Positions 36,163-44,996 of a DNA stretch of 55,327 bases are shown one piece after another; positions within the stretch are counted from its first letter, which is position 1; the number at the start of each line of letters is the position of its first letter. Origin of the DNA: Pseudomonas sp. GM78 (lineage in GTDB: Bacteria > Pseudomonadota > Gammaproteobacteria > Pseudomonadales > Pseudomonadaceae). A program made the translations under genes and the position numbers. The notes beneath the pieces are model-generated. The model saw nothing but the letters and a program-made list of their open reading frames with translations. It was not told where the DNA came from and ran no database searches. The stretch is taken from assembly GCF_000282475.1 (NCBI RefSeq), contig NZ_AKJF01000068.1:1-55327 (forward strand). The letters are read 5' to 3'.

Positions 36163-36918
36163 ATGATTGTCGTGGAAAAACTGACAAAGCAGTTCAAGGG
36201 TCAAGTCGTGCTCAACGGCATCGATCTGCAAGTGAAGGAAGGTGAGGTGGTGGCGATCATCGGGCCTAGCGGCTCGGGCAAGACTACCTTCCTGCGTTGC
36301 CTGAACTTCCTCGAGGAACCCACCAGCGGCCGGATCAAGGTCGGCGACATCGAAATCGATACCAGCCGCCCGTTGAACCAGCAACAGAGCCTGGTGCGCC
36401 GTTTGCGCCAGCACGTGGGCTTCGTGTTCCAGAACTTCAACCTGTTCCCCCACCGCACCGCCCTGGAAAACGTTATCGAAGGCCCGATCATCGTCAAGAA
36501 GATCGCGCACGCCGACGCCGTTGCCCTGGGTAAAAAACTGTTGGCCAAGGTTGGCCTGGCAGGCAAGGAGGACGCCTACCCGCGCCGCCTTTCGGGGGGG
36601 CAGCAACAGCGTGTGGCGATTGCCCGCGCGCTGGCGATGGAACCGGAAGTGATTCTGTTCGACGAACCGACCTCGGCGCTCGACCCGGAGCTGGTGGGTG
36701 AAGTGCTGGCGACCATCCGCGGCCTGGCCGACGAAAACCGCACCATGGTGATCGTCACCCACGAAATGGCTTTCGCCCGTGACGTGGCCAATCGCGTGGT
36801 TTTTTTCGACAAGGGTGTGATCGTCGAACAAGGCGAAGCAAAGGCGTTGTTTGCCAACCCCAAGGAAGAGCGCACCAAGCAATTCCTCAGCAAGTTCCTG
36901 AACAACGCACACAACTAA
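36163..36918 (+). CDS. tcyN: Cystine ABC transporter, ATP-binding protein
   Basis: This 251-residue ATPase has Walker [14 protein letters not shown]-loop FVFQNFNLFPH, signature LSGGQQQRVAIARAL, Walker B VILFDEPTSALDPE and switch histidine VTHEMAFARDVAN. It closes the tcyJLN cystine-uptake operon. A 7-bp inverted repeat CTTCCATGGATGGAAG lies 22 bases after the stop but has no T-tract. Confidence 0.93.
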   Translation: MIVVEKLTKQFKGQVVLNGIDLQVKEGEVVAIIGPSGSGKTTFLRCLNFLEEPTSGRIKVGDIEIDTSRPLNQQQSLVRRLRQHVGFVFQNFNLFPHRTALENVIEGPIIVKKIAHADAVALGKKLLAKVGLAGKEDAYPRRLSGGQQQRVAIARALAMEPEVILFDEPTSALDPELVGEVLATIRGLADENRTMVIVTHEMAFARDVANRVVFFDKGVIVEQGEAKALFANPKEERTKQFLSKFLNNAHN

Positions 36919-37377
36919 ATCCCTTGTAACACCTGTCAACTTCCATGGATGGAAGTGACACCCTCCGCGTAAAACCACCTACTCTTACATAATTAAATAT
37001 ACGTGTATGACAAGCACACTTTGTCAGCACCCTCGATACATATATGTATTGCGCAACAGTTTTACCGACTGAACATCAGTCGCTACCAAACTGCGCAAAA
37101 CCCTCAAAAAATGGCGCTCCGAGCAGGTAGATTCGACGCACGGGGACAGTTTATTAACTTCAATGCGTAGGATTATTCTGAATAACAGCCAACTTCCCAC
37201 TTAACCAACTCACTCTATTGACACCTACTCCGACTAACTCTTATCTAGTCTCCTTCCAGCGGCACCCTTCACGCTCAATCATTATTTAAAAATCAAAGTA
37301 ATGAACTGTTTTGCTGTTCGAACTCACGTTTTATTTTTCCGAAACGGACTTCAATGCAAAACATCAAGGAGACCTCC
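36919..37377. other. AT-rich gap before the orphan protein gene
   Basis: These 459 bases are clearly more AT-rich than the surroundings and hold no convincing gene. They contain the CTTCCATGGATGGAAG inverted repeat after tcyN (36940-36955), and a TTGACA at 37218-37223 with TATCTA 18 bases later, a possible promoter. CTAGTCTCC at 37245-37253 again resembles the tauA and tcyJ promoter ends. The base composition suggests acquired DNA. Confidence 0.45.
37218..37247 (+). promoter_or_regulatory. Candidate sigma-70 promoter of the orphan gene
   Basis: A perfect -35 TTGACA (37218-37223) is followed by 18 bases and a weak -10 TATCTA (37242-37247). The transcript would have a leader of about 125 bases before the ATG at 37378. 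Confidence 0.35.
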
Positions 37378-38136
37378 ATGACAAGCACCTCAAATAAAAC
37401 CGGACTTGCCGCCCCGACTCTGGCGCAATCGCACAAGGCCGGAATCAACCTCGCCTCGGCGACGCACTTGCTGATCGAGGTGCCGCCCTACCCCGCGATG
37501 GACGAAGGCGACCTGATCGAACTGTTCTGGGACAACTGCTACGTCGCCTCCAGGGTCCTGATGGCCGATGAGATTGGCCACCCCGTCCAGCTTCGGGTAC
37601 CCGAGAGCTTCATCACCAGTGGTTCCTCTCGCGTCCACTATCGAATCATGCAGATAGGGCAAGCACCGATCGTATCGCCCGCCAGGCGCGTGCAGTCCAA
37701 ACTCGAGTGTCCCGGCGGCCAGGTGTCTGCGCTGAGTGGCGACGAGAACCAGAGCCTGGCCCCGGTAAACATTCCCGGAACGATTCGCCGCCAGGGCGTG
37801 AACCCCAACCAGGTCAAGCGCGGTGTGCCGGTGACCATCGAGCCGTACCTGAACATGGCCGCCGATGACGAAATCACCCTGCGCTGGGGCGATGCCCGCA
37901 TGGACCTGCCCCCACTCAAGGAAAGTGATGTGGGCCAGCCGGTTCAGGTCTGGGTGCCACCGGCGATCATCCTTGAAGCCGGCGAAGACCTGCGACTGGA
38001 GGTGACTTACTGCATCCTCGATCGCGTAGGCAACAATTCGCGCTGGGCGCCAGCACGGACGTTGAAGATTGGTTGTACCAACCCGTATCTCAAGATTCCG
38101 AAAAAGGAACACCTCCAGGCCGCGGAACGTCGTTAG
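37378..38136 (+). CDS. Orphan protein with two Ig-like repeats
   Basis: This 252-residue protein is not assigned to a family. It contains two similar units of about 95 residues. The first has YPAMDEGDLIELFWDNCYV, then IGHPVQLRVPESFI and a closing VHYRIM. The second has LNMAADDEITLRWGDARM, then VGQPVQVWVPPAIILEAGED and LRLEVTYCILDRVGN. The pattern is that of beta-sandwich (Ig-like) modules as found in Pseudomonas surface proteins, but no signal peptide or adhesin parts are present. The start has a perfect AAGGAG seven bases upstream. It lies between two sulfur operons after an AT-rich gap. Confidence 0.7.
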   Translation: MTSTSNKTGLAAPTLAQSHKAGINLASATHLLIEVPPYPAMDEGDLIELFWDNCYVASRVLMADEIGHPVQLRVPESFITSGSSRVHYRIMQIGQAPIVSPARRVQSKLECPGGQVSALSGDENQSLAPVNIPGTIRRQGVNPNQVKRGVPVTIEPYLNMAADDEITLRWGDARMDLPPLKESDVGQPVQVWVPPAIILEAGEDLRLEVTYCILDRVGNNSRWAPARTLKIGCTNPYLKIPKKEHLQAAERR

Positions 38137-38166
38137 CGAAGGCTGCGATTTTTTTGACCTTCTATG

Positions 38167-38174
38167 CATATTCC
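38167..38174 (+). promoter_or_regulatory. CATATTCC element upstream of the sfnB operon
   Basis: CATATTCC followed by TAAAAGTTAG resembles the element at 34500 before tcyJ. It lies in an AT-rich tract 123 bases before the coupled small ORF. A role as a CysB-type site is inferred from its repetition. Confidence 0.4.
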
Positions 38175-38289
38175 TAAAAGTTAGTTCAAAAAGTATTTAT
38201 ACACGTTTAGGGTATATAAACCGGACCACCGGACATTCTTGTTTTCGTTCGCCGCACCCCGCGGCGTTTTCATGAGATGTGAGGTAGGT

Positions 38290-38358
38290 ATGGTCCGGAA
38301 CACAATCACCCCAGTGCAGATCGCCAGGGCATTGCGTGTAGCCAAGGAGTGGCACTGA
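38290..38358 (+). CDS. 22-codon leader ORF coupled to sfnB
   Basis: A short frame (MVRNTITPVQIARA..., ending KEWH) starts with ATG at 38290 behind a strong GAGGTAGGT. Its TGA overlaps the next gene's ATG as TGATG. The AAGGAG that serves sfnB lies inside it. This arrangement suggests that translation of the short ORF controls or couples sfnB translation. It has no run of Cys or Met codons, so classical attenuation is not indicated. Confidence 0.5.
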   Translation: MVRNTITPVQIARALRVAKEWH

Positions 38359-39599
38359 TGTCCAGTCTGGCTGATGCAATCGTCCAGAGTGACCTGGACA
38401 TCGCCCCATTGTTGTTGCCCGCGCAAGTGCTGCGCAACGACGCCCAAGCCATCAAGGCCGCACACGAACTGGCGCAAGTCGCGCGCCTGCAAGCAGCCAG
38501 GCGCGACCGGCAGCGCAAGCTGCCGTGGTCGGAAATCGAACAATTCACCCGAAGCGGTCTGGGCAGCATCGCCATTCCCCGCGAGTACGGTGGCCCACAG
38601 GTTTCATTCGTCACCCTGGCCGAGGTCTTCGCGATCATTTCCGCGGCGGACCCGGCCCTGGGGCAGATTCCACAGAACCAGTTCGGCATCCTCAACCTGG
38701 TGCTCGGCAGCGCCACCGAGGTGCAGAAAAAACAGCTGTTCAAGAGCGTTCTGGAAGGCTGGCGAATCGGCAATGCCGGACCCGAACGCGGCGCTAAAAA
38801 CACCCTGGAACTCAAGGCCCGCATCACCGCCGACGGCGATGGTTTTGTCCTCAACGGACAGAAGTTTTATTCCACCGGCGCGTTGTTCGCGCACTGGGTC
38901 GCGGTCAAGGCGCTCAATGACGACGGCAAGCAAGTGCTGGCCTTCGTTCGTCGCGGTACGCCGGGGCTGCGCATCGTCGATGACTGGTCCGGTTTCGGCC
39001 AGCGCACCACCGCCAGCGGCACCATCTTGCTGAACAACGTGCGGGTCGACGCAGAGTGGGTGGTGGATAACTGGAAGATCAACGACACGCCCAATACTCA
39101 GGGTGCGGTTTCGCAGTTGATCCAGGCCGCCATCGATGCCGGCATCGCCCGGGGCGCCCTTGATGACGCCATCGAGTTCGTGAAAACCCGCGCACGGCCA
39201 TGGGTCGACGCCAACGTTGAACGGGCCGGCGATGACCTGTACGTCATCGCCGATATCGGCAAGCTGAAAATCGAATTGCACGCTGCCGAAGCGTTGCTGC
39301 GCAAGGCCGGGCAGGTGCTCGACCAGGTGAGCGCCGCGCCGCTCACCGCCGAGTCCGCCGCCCGCGCTTCGATTGCCGTCGCCGAAGCAAAAGTGTTGAC
39401 CACCGAGATCTCGTTGCTGGCCAGCGAAAAGCTGTTCGAGCTCGCCGGCAGTCGCGCCACCCTCGCCGAATTCAACCTCGACCGCCACTGGCGCAACGCC
39501 CGGGTGCACACCCTGCACGACCCGGTGCGCTGGAAGTATCACGCGGTTGGCGCCTATTACCTGAACGGCACTTTGCCGGCTCGTCATTCCTGGATTTAA
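38358..39599 (+). CDS. sfnB: SfnB-family sulfur-acquisition oxidoreductase (first copy)
   Basis: The 413-residue acyl-CoA-dehydrogenase-fold flavoprotein belongs to the SfnB/DszC group, which uses reduced flavin to oxidise organosulfur compounds. Visible features are SGLGSIAIPREYGGPQVSFV, a FAD-binding central domain with GFVLNGQKFYSTGALFAHW and WSGFGQRTTASGTILL, and a C-terminal helical domain ending DRHWRNARVHTLHDPVRWK. The ATG at 38358 has GGAG nine bases upstream. The following gene is a paralogue, and a flavin monooxygenase comes next. The substrate is not determinable; sulfones or dialkyl sulfides are usual for the family. Confidence 0.85.
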   Translation: MSSLADAIVQSDLDIAPLLLPAQVLRNDAQAIKAAHELAQVARLQAARRDRQRKLPWSEIEQFTRSGLGSIAIPREYGGPQVSFVTLAEVFAIISAADPALGQIPQNQFGILNLVLGSATEVQKKQLFKSVLEGWRIGNAGPERGAKNTLELKARITADGDGFVLNGQKFYSTGALFAHWVAVKALNDDGKQVLAFVRRGTPGLRIVDDWSGFGQRTTASGTILLNNVRVDAEWVVDNWKINDTPNTQGAVSQLIQAAIDAGIARGALDDAIEFVKTRARPWVDANVERAGDDLYVIADIGKLKIELHAAEALLRKAGQVLDQVSAAPLTAESAARASIAVAEAKVLTTEISLLASEKLFELAGSRATLAEFNLDRHWRNARVHTLHDPVRWKYHAVGAYYLNGTLPARHSWI

Positions 39600-39622
39600 C
39601 GACCAGACATCTGGAGAAACTT

Positions 39623-40816
39623 ATGACTTTTTCTCACCCCGTCGCGGTCATTACCAGCGATGAGCAAGCCCTGATTGTCGCCAGCGACCTGGCCGAAGAT
39701 TTCAAACGCGACAGCGCCCTGCGCGACCGCGAACGCCGTTTGCCGCACCCGGAGCTGGAAGTGTTTTCCCGCTCGGGCCTGTGGGGCATCAGCGTGCCCA
39801 AGGAATACGGCGGAGCCGGTGTTTCCAACGTCACCCTGGCCAAGGTCATCGCACTGATCGCCCAGGCGGATGGCTCCCTCGGGCAAATCCCGCAGAATCA
39901 TTTCTACGCGCTGGAAGTGTTGCGCGTGAACGGCAGCGAAACGCAGAAAAAGCGCCTGTACGCCGAAGTACTGGCTGGCCAGCGCTTCGGTAATGCGCTG
40001 GCAGAACTGGGGACTAAAACCGCCCATGATCGCGTCACCAGCCTGAAAAGCGATGGCAGCGGTTATCGCATCAACGGCCGCAAGTTCTACGCCACCGGGG
40101 CGATTTACGCCCAGCGCATTCCGACCTCGGTGATCGATGAAAACGGTGTGCAGCAATTGGCGTTCGTTGCGCGCGACAGCAAAGGCCTGACGGTAATCGA
40201 CGACTGGAGCGGCTTCGGCCAGCGCACCACCGGCAGCGGCTCGGTGGTATTCGAAGATGTCTACGTTGCTGCCGAAGACGTGATCCCGTTCCAGACAGCC
40301 TTCGAGCGTCCGACACCTGTCGGCCCGCTGGCGCAGATTCTCCACGCCGCTATCGACACCGGTATCGCCCGCGCGGCCTATGAAGATGCGCTGCATTTCG
40401 TGCGCAGCAAAACCCGGCCGTGGATCGACGCCACCCATGAAAAAGCCACCGACGACCCACTGACCCTCAAGAGTTTCGGGCACTTGAGCATTCGCCTGCA
40501 CGCCACCGAAGCCTTGCTCGAACGCGCCGGTGAATTCCTCGACAAGGCCCAGGCCGACACCAGCGCCGAGAGCGTTGCCGCCGCGTCGATCGCCGTCGCC
40601 GAAGCGCGCGCTATCAGCACCGAAGTCTCCCTCGCCGCCGGCACCACCTTGTTCGAACTGGCCGGCAGCCAGGCCACCCTGATCGAGCACGGCCTGGATC
40701 GCCATTGGCGCAACGCCCGGGTGCACACCCTGCACGACCCGGTTCGCTGGAAATACCACGCGGTCGGCAACTACTACCTCAACGATGAAAACCCGCCACT
40801 GCGGGGGACCATCTGA
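39623..40816 (+). CDS. SfnB-family sulfur-acquisition oxidoreductase (second copy)
   Basis: This 397-residue paralogue of the preceding product shares the same motifs: SGLWGISVPKEYGGAGVSNV, YRINGRKFYATGAIYA, WSGFGQRTTGSGSVVF and the end DRHWRNARVHTLHDPVRWK. The N-terminus is shorter by about 18 residues. It starts 24 bases after the first copy and its final base overlaps the ATG of the next gene, so the genes form one operon. Two diverged copies side by side suggest different substrates or a hetero-oligomer. Confidence 0.85.
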   Translation: MTFSHPVAVITSDEQALIVASDLAEDFKRDSALRDRERRLPHPELEVFSRSGLWGISVPKEYGGAGVSNVTLAKVIALIAQADGSLGQIPQNHFYALEVLRVNGSETQKKRLYAEVLAGQRFGNALAELGTKTAHDRVTSLKSDGSGYRINGRKFYATGAIYAQRIPTSVIDENGVQQLAFVARDSKGLTVIDDWSGFGQRTTGSGSVVFEDVYVAAEDVIPFQTAFERPTPVGPLAQILHAAIDTGIARAAYEDALHFVRSKTRPWIDATHEKATDDPLTLKSFGHLSIRLHATEALLERAGEFLDKAQADTSAESVAAASIAVAEARAISTEVSLAAGTTLFELAGSQATLIEHGLDRHWRNARVHTLHDPVRWKYHAVGNYYLNDENPPLRGTI

Positions 40817-42174
40817 TGGCCGAGGCGAAAAAGAAGATTCTGCTCAACGCGTTCAACATGAACTGCATCGGGCACATCAACCATGGCTTGTGGACGCATC
40901 CACGGGACACCTCGACCCAGTACAAGACGATCGAATACTGGACCGAACTGGCACAGTTGCTGGAACGCGGGCTGTTCGACGGCTTGTTCATCGCCGACAT
41001 CGTCGGCGTCTATGACGTGTACCAGAACTCGGTGGACGTGCCGCTCAAAGAGTCGATCCAGTTGCCGGTCAACGACCCGTTGCTGCTGGTTTCGGCGATG
41101 GCTGCGGTGACGAAAAACCTCGGCTTCGGCCTCACCGCCAACCTCACCTACGAGCCGCCGTACCTGTTCGCCCGGCGCATGTCGACGCTGGATCACCTGA
41201 GTCGCGGTCGCGTGGGCTGGAACATCGTCACCGGCTACCTCGACAGCGCGGCCAAGGCCATGGGCCTGAGCGAACAAGTCGAGCATGACCGCCGCTACGA
41301 CCAGGCCGATGAATACCTGGAGGTGCTCTACAAACTCTGGGAAGGCAGTTGGGAAAACGGCGCGGTACTCAACGATCCGCAGCAGCGCATCTACGCTGCG
41401 CCGGAAAAAGTGCACAAGGTCGCGCACAAGGGCGAATTCTATCAGGTCGAGGGTTACCACCTGTGCGAACCGTCACCGCAGCGCACGCCGGTGCTGTTCC
41501 AGGCGGGCAGTTCCGATCGCGGTTTGCTGTTCGCCGGGCGCCATGCCGAGTGCGTATTCATCAGCGGCCAGAACAAGCCGTCGACCAAGGTTCAGGTGGA
41601 CAAGGTCCGCGCCAGCGCCGTCGAGGCCGGGCGTAATCCTGAGGACATCAAGGTGTTCATGGGGTTGAACGTGATCGTCGGCGCCACTGAAGAACTCGCC
41701 TGGGCCAAGCACGCCGAGTACCTGAGCTACGCCAGCGCCGAGGCCGGCGTGGCGCATTTTTCGGCGTCTACCGGCATCGACTTTTCCGAATACGCCATCG
41801 ACGAACCGATCCAGTACGTCAAGAGCAATGCGATCCAGTCGGCGACCAAAAACCTGCAAAACAACGACTGGACCCGACGCAAATTGCTGGAACAACACGC
41901 CCTCGGTGGGCGCTACGTCACCGTGGTCGGTTCGCCCGAACAGGTGGCCGACGAGTTGGAGTCCTGGATCGCCGAAACCGGCCTGGACGGCTTCAACCTG
42001 ACGCGCATCGTTACGCCGGAAAGCTATGTGGATTTCATTGATCTGGTGATTCCGGAGTTGCAGCGGCGTGGGTCGTACAAGACCGCTTACGACGATGGCT
42101 CTTTGCGCGAAAAACTGTTTCACGAAGGGGCGCATTTGCCTGAGCAACATACGGGGTCGGCGTTCAGACGCTAA
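40816..42174 (+). CDS. NtaA/DmoA-family FMN-dependent monooxygenase
   Basis: This 452-residue luciferase-like enzyme has ILLNAFNMNCIGHINHGLWT near the N-terminus, DGLFIADIVGVYDVYQNSVD, and the signature LDHLSRGRVGWNIVTGYLDS. Relatives include dimethyl-sulfide monooxygenase and nitrilotriacetate monooxygenase. It overlaps the second SfnB gene by one base. Together the three enzymes form a flavin-dependent C-S cleavage operon; as at the first locus, no flavin reductase gene is adjacent. It differs clearly from the monooxygenase at 23574. Confidence 0.85.
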   Translation: MAEAKKKILLNAFNMNCIGHINHGLWTHPRDTSTQYKTIEYWTELAQLLERGLFDGLFIADIVGVYDVYQNSVDVPLKESIQLPVNDPLLLVSAMAAVTKNLGFGLTANLTYEPPYLFARRMSTLDHLSRGRVGWNIVTGYLDSAAKAMGLSEQVEHDRRYDQADEYLEVLYKLWEGSWENGAVLNDPQQRIYAAPEKVHKVAHKGEFYQVEGYHLCEPSPQRTPVLFQAGSSDRGLLFAGRHAECVFISGQNKPSTKVQVDKVRASAVEAGRNPEDIKVFMGLNVIVGATEELAWAKHAEYLSYASAEAGVAHFSASTGIDFSEYAIDEPIQYVKSNAIQSATKNLQNNDWTRRKLLEQHALGGRYVTVVGSPEQVADELESWIAETGLDGFNLTRIVTPESYVDFIDLVIPELQRRGSYKTAYDDGSLREKLFHEGAHLPEQHTGSAFRR

Positions 42175-42177
42175 AAG

Positions 42178-42253
42178 CATCGCTGGCAAGCCAGCTCCCA
42201 CAGGGTTCTCGGGTGCTCACACAATCTCTGTGGGAGCTGGCTTGCCAGCGATG
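42178..42253. repeat. Inverted REP pair
   Basis: CATCGCTGGCAAGCCAGCTC and its perfect inverse flank a 24-base spacer between the monooxygenase and MetQ-type genes. It may separate expression of the enzymes from that of the transporter. Confidence 0.87.
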
Positions 42254-42302
42254 AGGCCCGACCAAACACCAAATATCTTATGCACTGACTGGAATAACCA
42301 AC

Positions 42303-43112
42303 ATGACCAAGAAACTCCTGACCCACCCAGTCAAAGCACTGGCCCTGGCCCTCGGCCTGTTCAGCTCCGCGGTGTTCGCCGCCGACGCGCCCCTGAAAAT
42401 CGGCACCACCGCCGCCTTCGCCATTCCTCTGGAAGCGGCCGTAGAAGAGGCAGGCAAACAAGGCCTGAAAGTTGAACTGGTGGAATTCACCGACTGGATC
42501 GCGCCCAACGTCAGCCTCGCCGCCGGCGACATCGACGTGAACTACTTCCAGCACATCCCGTTCCTGGAAAACGCCAGGAACGCCTCCGGGTTTGACCTGG
42601 TGCCCTTCGCGCCGGGGATCATCAACAACGTCGGTCTCTACTCGAAGAAATACAAAAGCTTCGACGAGCTGCCCCAAGGCGCCAGCGTCGCCATCGCCAA
42701 CGATCCGATCAACAGCGGGCGTGGCTTGCAGCTGTTGGCCAAGGCCGGCTTGATCACCCTCAAACCGGGGGTTGGCTACAAAGCCACCGAAGAAGACATC
42801 ATCGCCAACCCGAAGAAAATCAAAATCCTCCAGGTCGAAGCCGTGCAACTGGTCCGTGCCTATGACGACGCCGATCTCGTCCAGGGCTACCCCGCTTACA
42901 TCCGCCTGGCGAAAACCTTCGACGCCGGTTCTGCCCTGCTGTTCGACGGCCTCGACCACAAGGAATACGTGATCCAGTTCGTGATCCAGCCGAAAAGCAA
43001 AACCGACCCGCGCCTGATCAAGTTCGTCGACATCTACCAGCACTCGCCGGCCGTTCGCGCCGCCCTGGATAAAGCCCACGGCAAGCTGTACCAAGCCGGT
43101 TGGGAGAGCTGA
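42303..43112 (+). CDS. MetQ/NlpA-family substrate-binding protein
   Basis: The 269-residue periplasmic binding protein of the D-/L-methionine family has a signal peptide ending near VFA|AD and no lipobox cysteine. Family features are [33 protein letters not shown] and [20 protein letters not shown]. The next two genes are its ATPase and permease. The operon context with C-S-cleaving enzymes suggests the cargo may be another organosulfur compound rather than methionine, so the symbol metQ is withheld. Confidence 0.87.
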   Translation: MTKKLLTHPVKALALALGLFSSAVFAADAPLKIGTTAAFAIPLEAAVEEAGKQGLKVELVEFTDWIAPNVSLAAGDIDVNYFQHIPFLENARNASGFDLVPFAPGIINNVGLYSKKYKSFDELPQGASVAIANDPINSGRGLQLLAKAGLITLKPGVGYKATEEDIIANPKKIKILQVEAVQLVRAYDDADLVQGYPAYIRLAKTFDAGSALLFDGLDHKEYVIQFVIQPKSKTDPRLIKFVDIYQHSPAVRAALDKAHGKLYQAGWES

Positions 43113-43114
43113 GC

Positions 43115-44236
43115 ATGACGGCCGCGATCCAACGGCGACTGGATATTCCAGAGCCTCAGAAAGCCGAACAGACCGAACTGCATCCGGACCTGAACCGTGC
43201 TCACGTGCGCTTCATCGGCCTGGGCAAAACCTACGATGGCAAGCAAGGACCGGTGGCGGCGCTGCAAGGCATCGACCTGGCGATCCAACGCGGTGAAGTG
43301 TTCGGCATCATTGGCCGCAGCGGCGCCGGCAAGTCGTCGCTGATCCGCACCATCAACCGCCTCGAGCAACCGACCTCGGGTCGAGTGCTGATCGATCAAG
43401 TGGACATCGGCGAGTTCGATGAAGACCGTCTGGTGGCGTTGCGTCGGCGCATCGGCATGATCTTCCAGCACTTCAACTTGATGTCCGCCAAGACGGTTTG
43501 GCAGAACGTCGAGTTGCCGCTGAAAGTCGCCGGCGTACCCAAGGAAAAGCGCGAGCAAAAGGTTCGTGAACTGCTGGAACTGGTTGGCCTGCAAGCCAAG
43601 CACAAGGCGTACCCGGCGCAACTGTCGGGCGGTCAGAAACAGCGCGTCGGCATCGCCCGCGCGCTGGTTCACGACCCGGCGATCCTGCTGTGCGACGAAG
43701 CCACTTCGGCACTGGACCCGGAGACCACGCAGTCGATCCTCGGCCTGCTGCGCGAGATCAATCAGCGCCTGGGCCTGACGATCATTTTGATCACCCATGA
43801 AATGGCGGTGATCCGCGAGATCTGTGATCGCGTCGTGGTCCTTGAACATGGACGAATCGTTGAACAGGGGCCCGTCTGGGAAGTCTTCGGCAACCCGCAG
43901 CATGAGGTCAGCAAGACCTTGCTCGCGCCCTTGCAACACGCCCTGCCGCCAGAACTGCAAAGCCGTTTGCATCCACAACCGCAGTCCACGGAAGACGCGG
44001 TGGTACTGCGCCTGCAATTCACCGGAACGGCCCACGCCGAACCGGACCTTGCCGCGCTGTTCAGTGCACTCGGTGGCCGCGTGCGCTTGCTGCAGGGCGG
44101 CGTGGAGCGGATTCAAGGGCACGTCCTTGGGCAATTGCTGCTGGCCGTGACGGGCTCACCCCTGGGCGTGGAAGAATTGCGTCAACGCGCCGGCCACTGG
44201 GCGCAACAGGTAGAGGTGTTGGGTTATGTGGTTTGA
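43115..44236 (+). CDS. MetN-type ABC transporter ATPase with C-terminal NIL domain
   Basis: The 373-residue ATPase has Walker [13 protein letters not shown], signature [15 protein letters not shown], Walker [17 protein letters not shown] and switch histidine [13 protein letters not shown]. After residue 280 a regulatory NIL/ACT-like domain follows ([20 protein letters not shown]), which in MetN binds methionine and shuts transport. The ATG at 43115 has GGGAGAG upstream and lies two bases after the binding-protein stop. A 25-residue N-terminal extension is longer than in typical MetN. It overlaps the permease gene by 11 bases. Confidence 0.88.
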   Translation: MTAAIQRRLDIPEPQKAEQTELHPDLNRAHVRFIGLGKTYDGKQGPVAALQGIDLAIQRGEVFGIIGRSGAGKSSLIRTINRLEQPTSGRVLIDQVDIGEFDEDRLVALRRRIGMIFQHFNLMSAKTVWQNVELPLKVAGVPKEKREQKVRELLELVGLQAKHKAYPAQLSGGQKQRVGIARALVHDPAILLCDEATSALDPETTQSILGLLREINQRLGLTIILITHEMAVIREICDRVVVLEHGRIVEQGPVWEVFGNPQHEVSKTLLAPLQHALPPELQSRLHPQPQSTEDAVVLRLQFTGTAHAEPDLAALFSALGGRVRLLQGGVERIQGHVLGQLLLAVTGSPLGVEELRQRAGHWAQQVEVLGYVV

Positions 44237-44870
44237 TCGCTTGCTGCAAGGCTTCATCGACACCTTTCTCATGGTCGGCGTGTCGTCGTTGATCGCACTG
44301 CTGGCGGGCATTCCGCTGGCGGTGATCCTGGTCACCAGCTCCAAGGGTGGCATCTACGAAGCCCCGGCGCTGAACCGTGCGTTGGGGGCCTTCGTGAACC
44401 TGTTTCGCTCGATTCCGTTCCTGATCCTGATGGTGGCGTTGATTCCGTTCACCCGGTTGATCGTCGGCACCACGTACGGCGTTTGGGCGGCGGTGGTGCC
44501 GTTGACCATCGCTGCCACACCGTTCTTTGCACGCATCGCTGAAGTCAGCTTGCGCGAGGTCGATCACGGCTTGATCGAAGCGGCGCAAGCCATGGGCTGC
44601 CGGCGCGGGCATATCGTCTGGCATGTGTTGTTGCCTGAGGCTCTGCCGGGGATTGTCGGAGGATTTACGATTACGCTGGTGACGATGATCAACTCATCGG
44701 CCATGGCCGGGGCGATTGGCGCGGGTGGATTGGGGGACATTGCCTATCGGTACGGGTACCAGCGCTTTGATAGCCAGATCATGCTGACGGTGATTGTGTT
44801 GCTGGTGGCGTTGGTGGCGGTGATTCAATTGGGTGGGGATCGGTTGGCTCGGGGATTGAACAAACGCTAG
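44226..44870 (+). CDS. MetI-type ABC transporter permease
   Basis: This 214-residue permease has five hydrophobic segments and the EAA loop ([20 protein letters not shown]). The start lies within the end of the ATPase gene, so translation is coupled. It completes the MetQNI-type importer behind the sfnB operon. No terminator is seen in the following 120 bases. Confidence 0.88.
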   Translation: MWFDRLLQGFIDTFLMVGVSSLIALLAGIPLAVILVTSSKGGIYEAPALNRALGAFVNLFRSIPFLILMVALIPFTRLIVGTTYGVWAAVVPLTIAATPFFARIAEVSLREVDHGLIEAAQAMGCRRGHIVWHVLLPEALPGIVGGFTITLVTMINSSAMAGAIGAGGLGDIAYRYGYQRFDSQIMLTVIVLLVALVAVIQLGGDRLARGLNKR

Positions 44871-44996
44871 CTCTTGGCGACATTTCGTACAAGAAAATCG
44901 GCAATTCTGAAGGCTCAATCCCTTTCCTTTGCAGGACGTTTCCTAGATTATTCCGCTCGCTTGCGCCTGCCAAACTCCGTGGTTAGTCTCGGTCCG

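Noticed and set aside
36935-36959. Hairpin after tcyN as a Rho-independent terminator
   Set aside because: The stem CTTCCAT/ATGGAAG is good but no T-tract follows.
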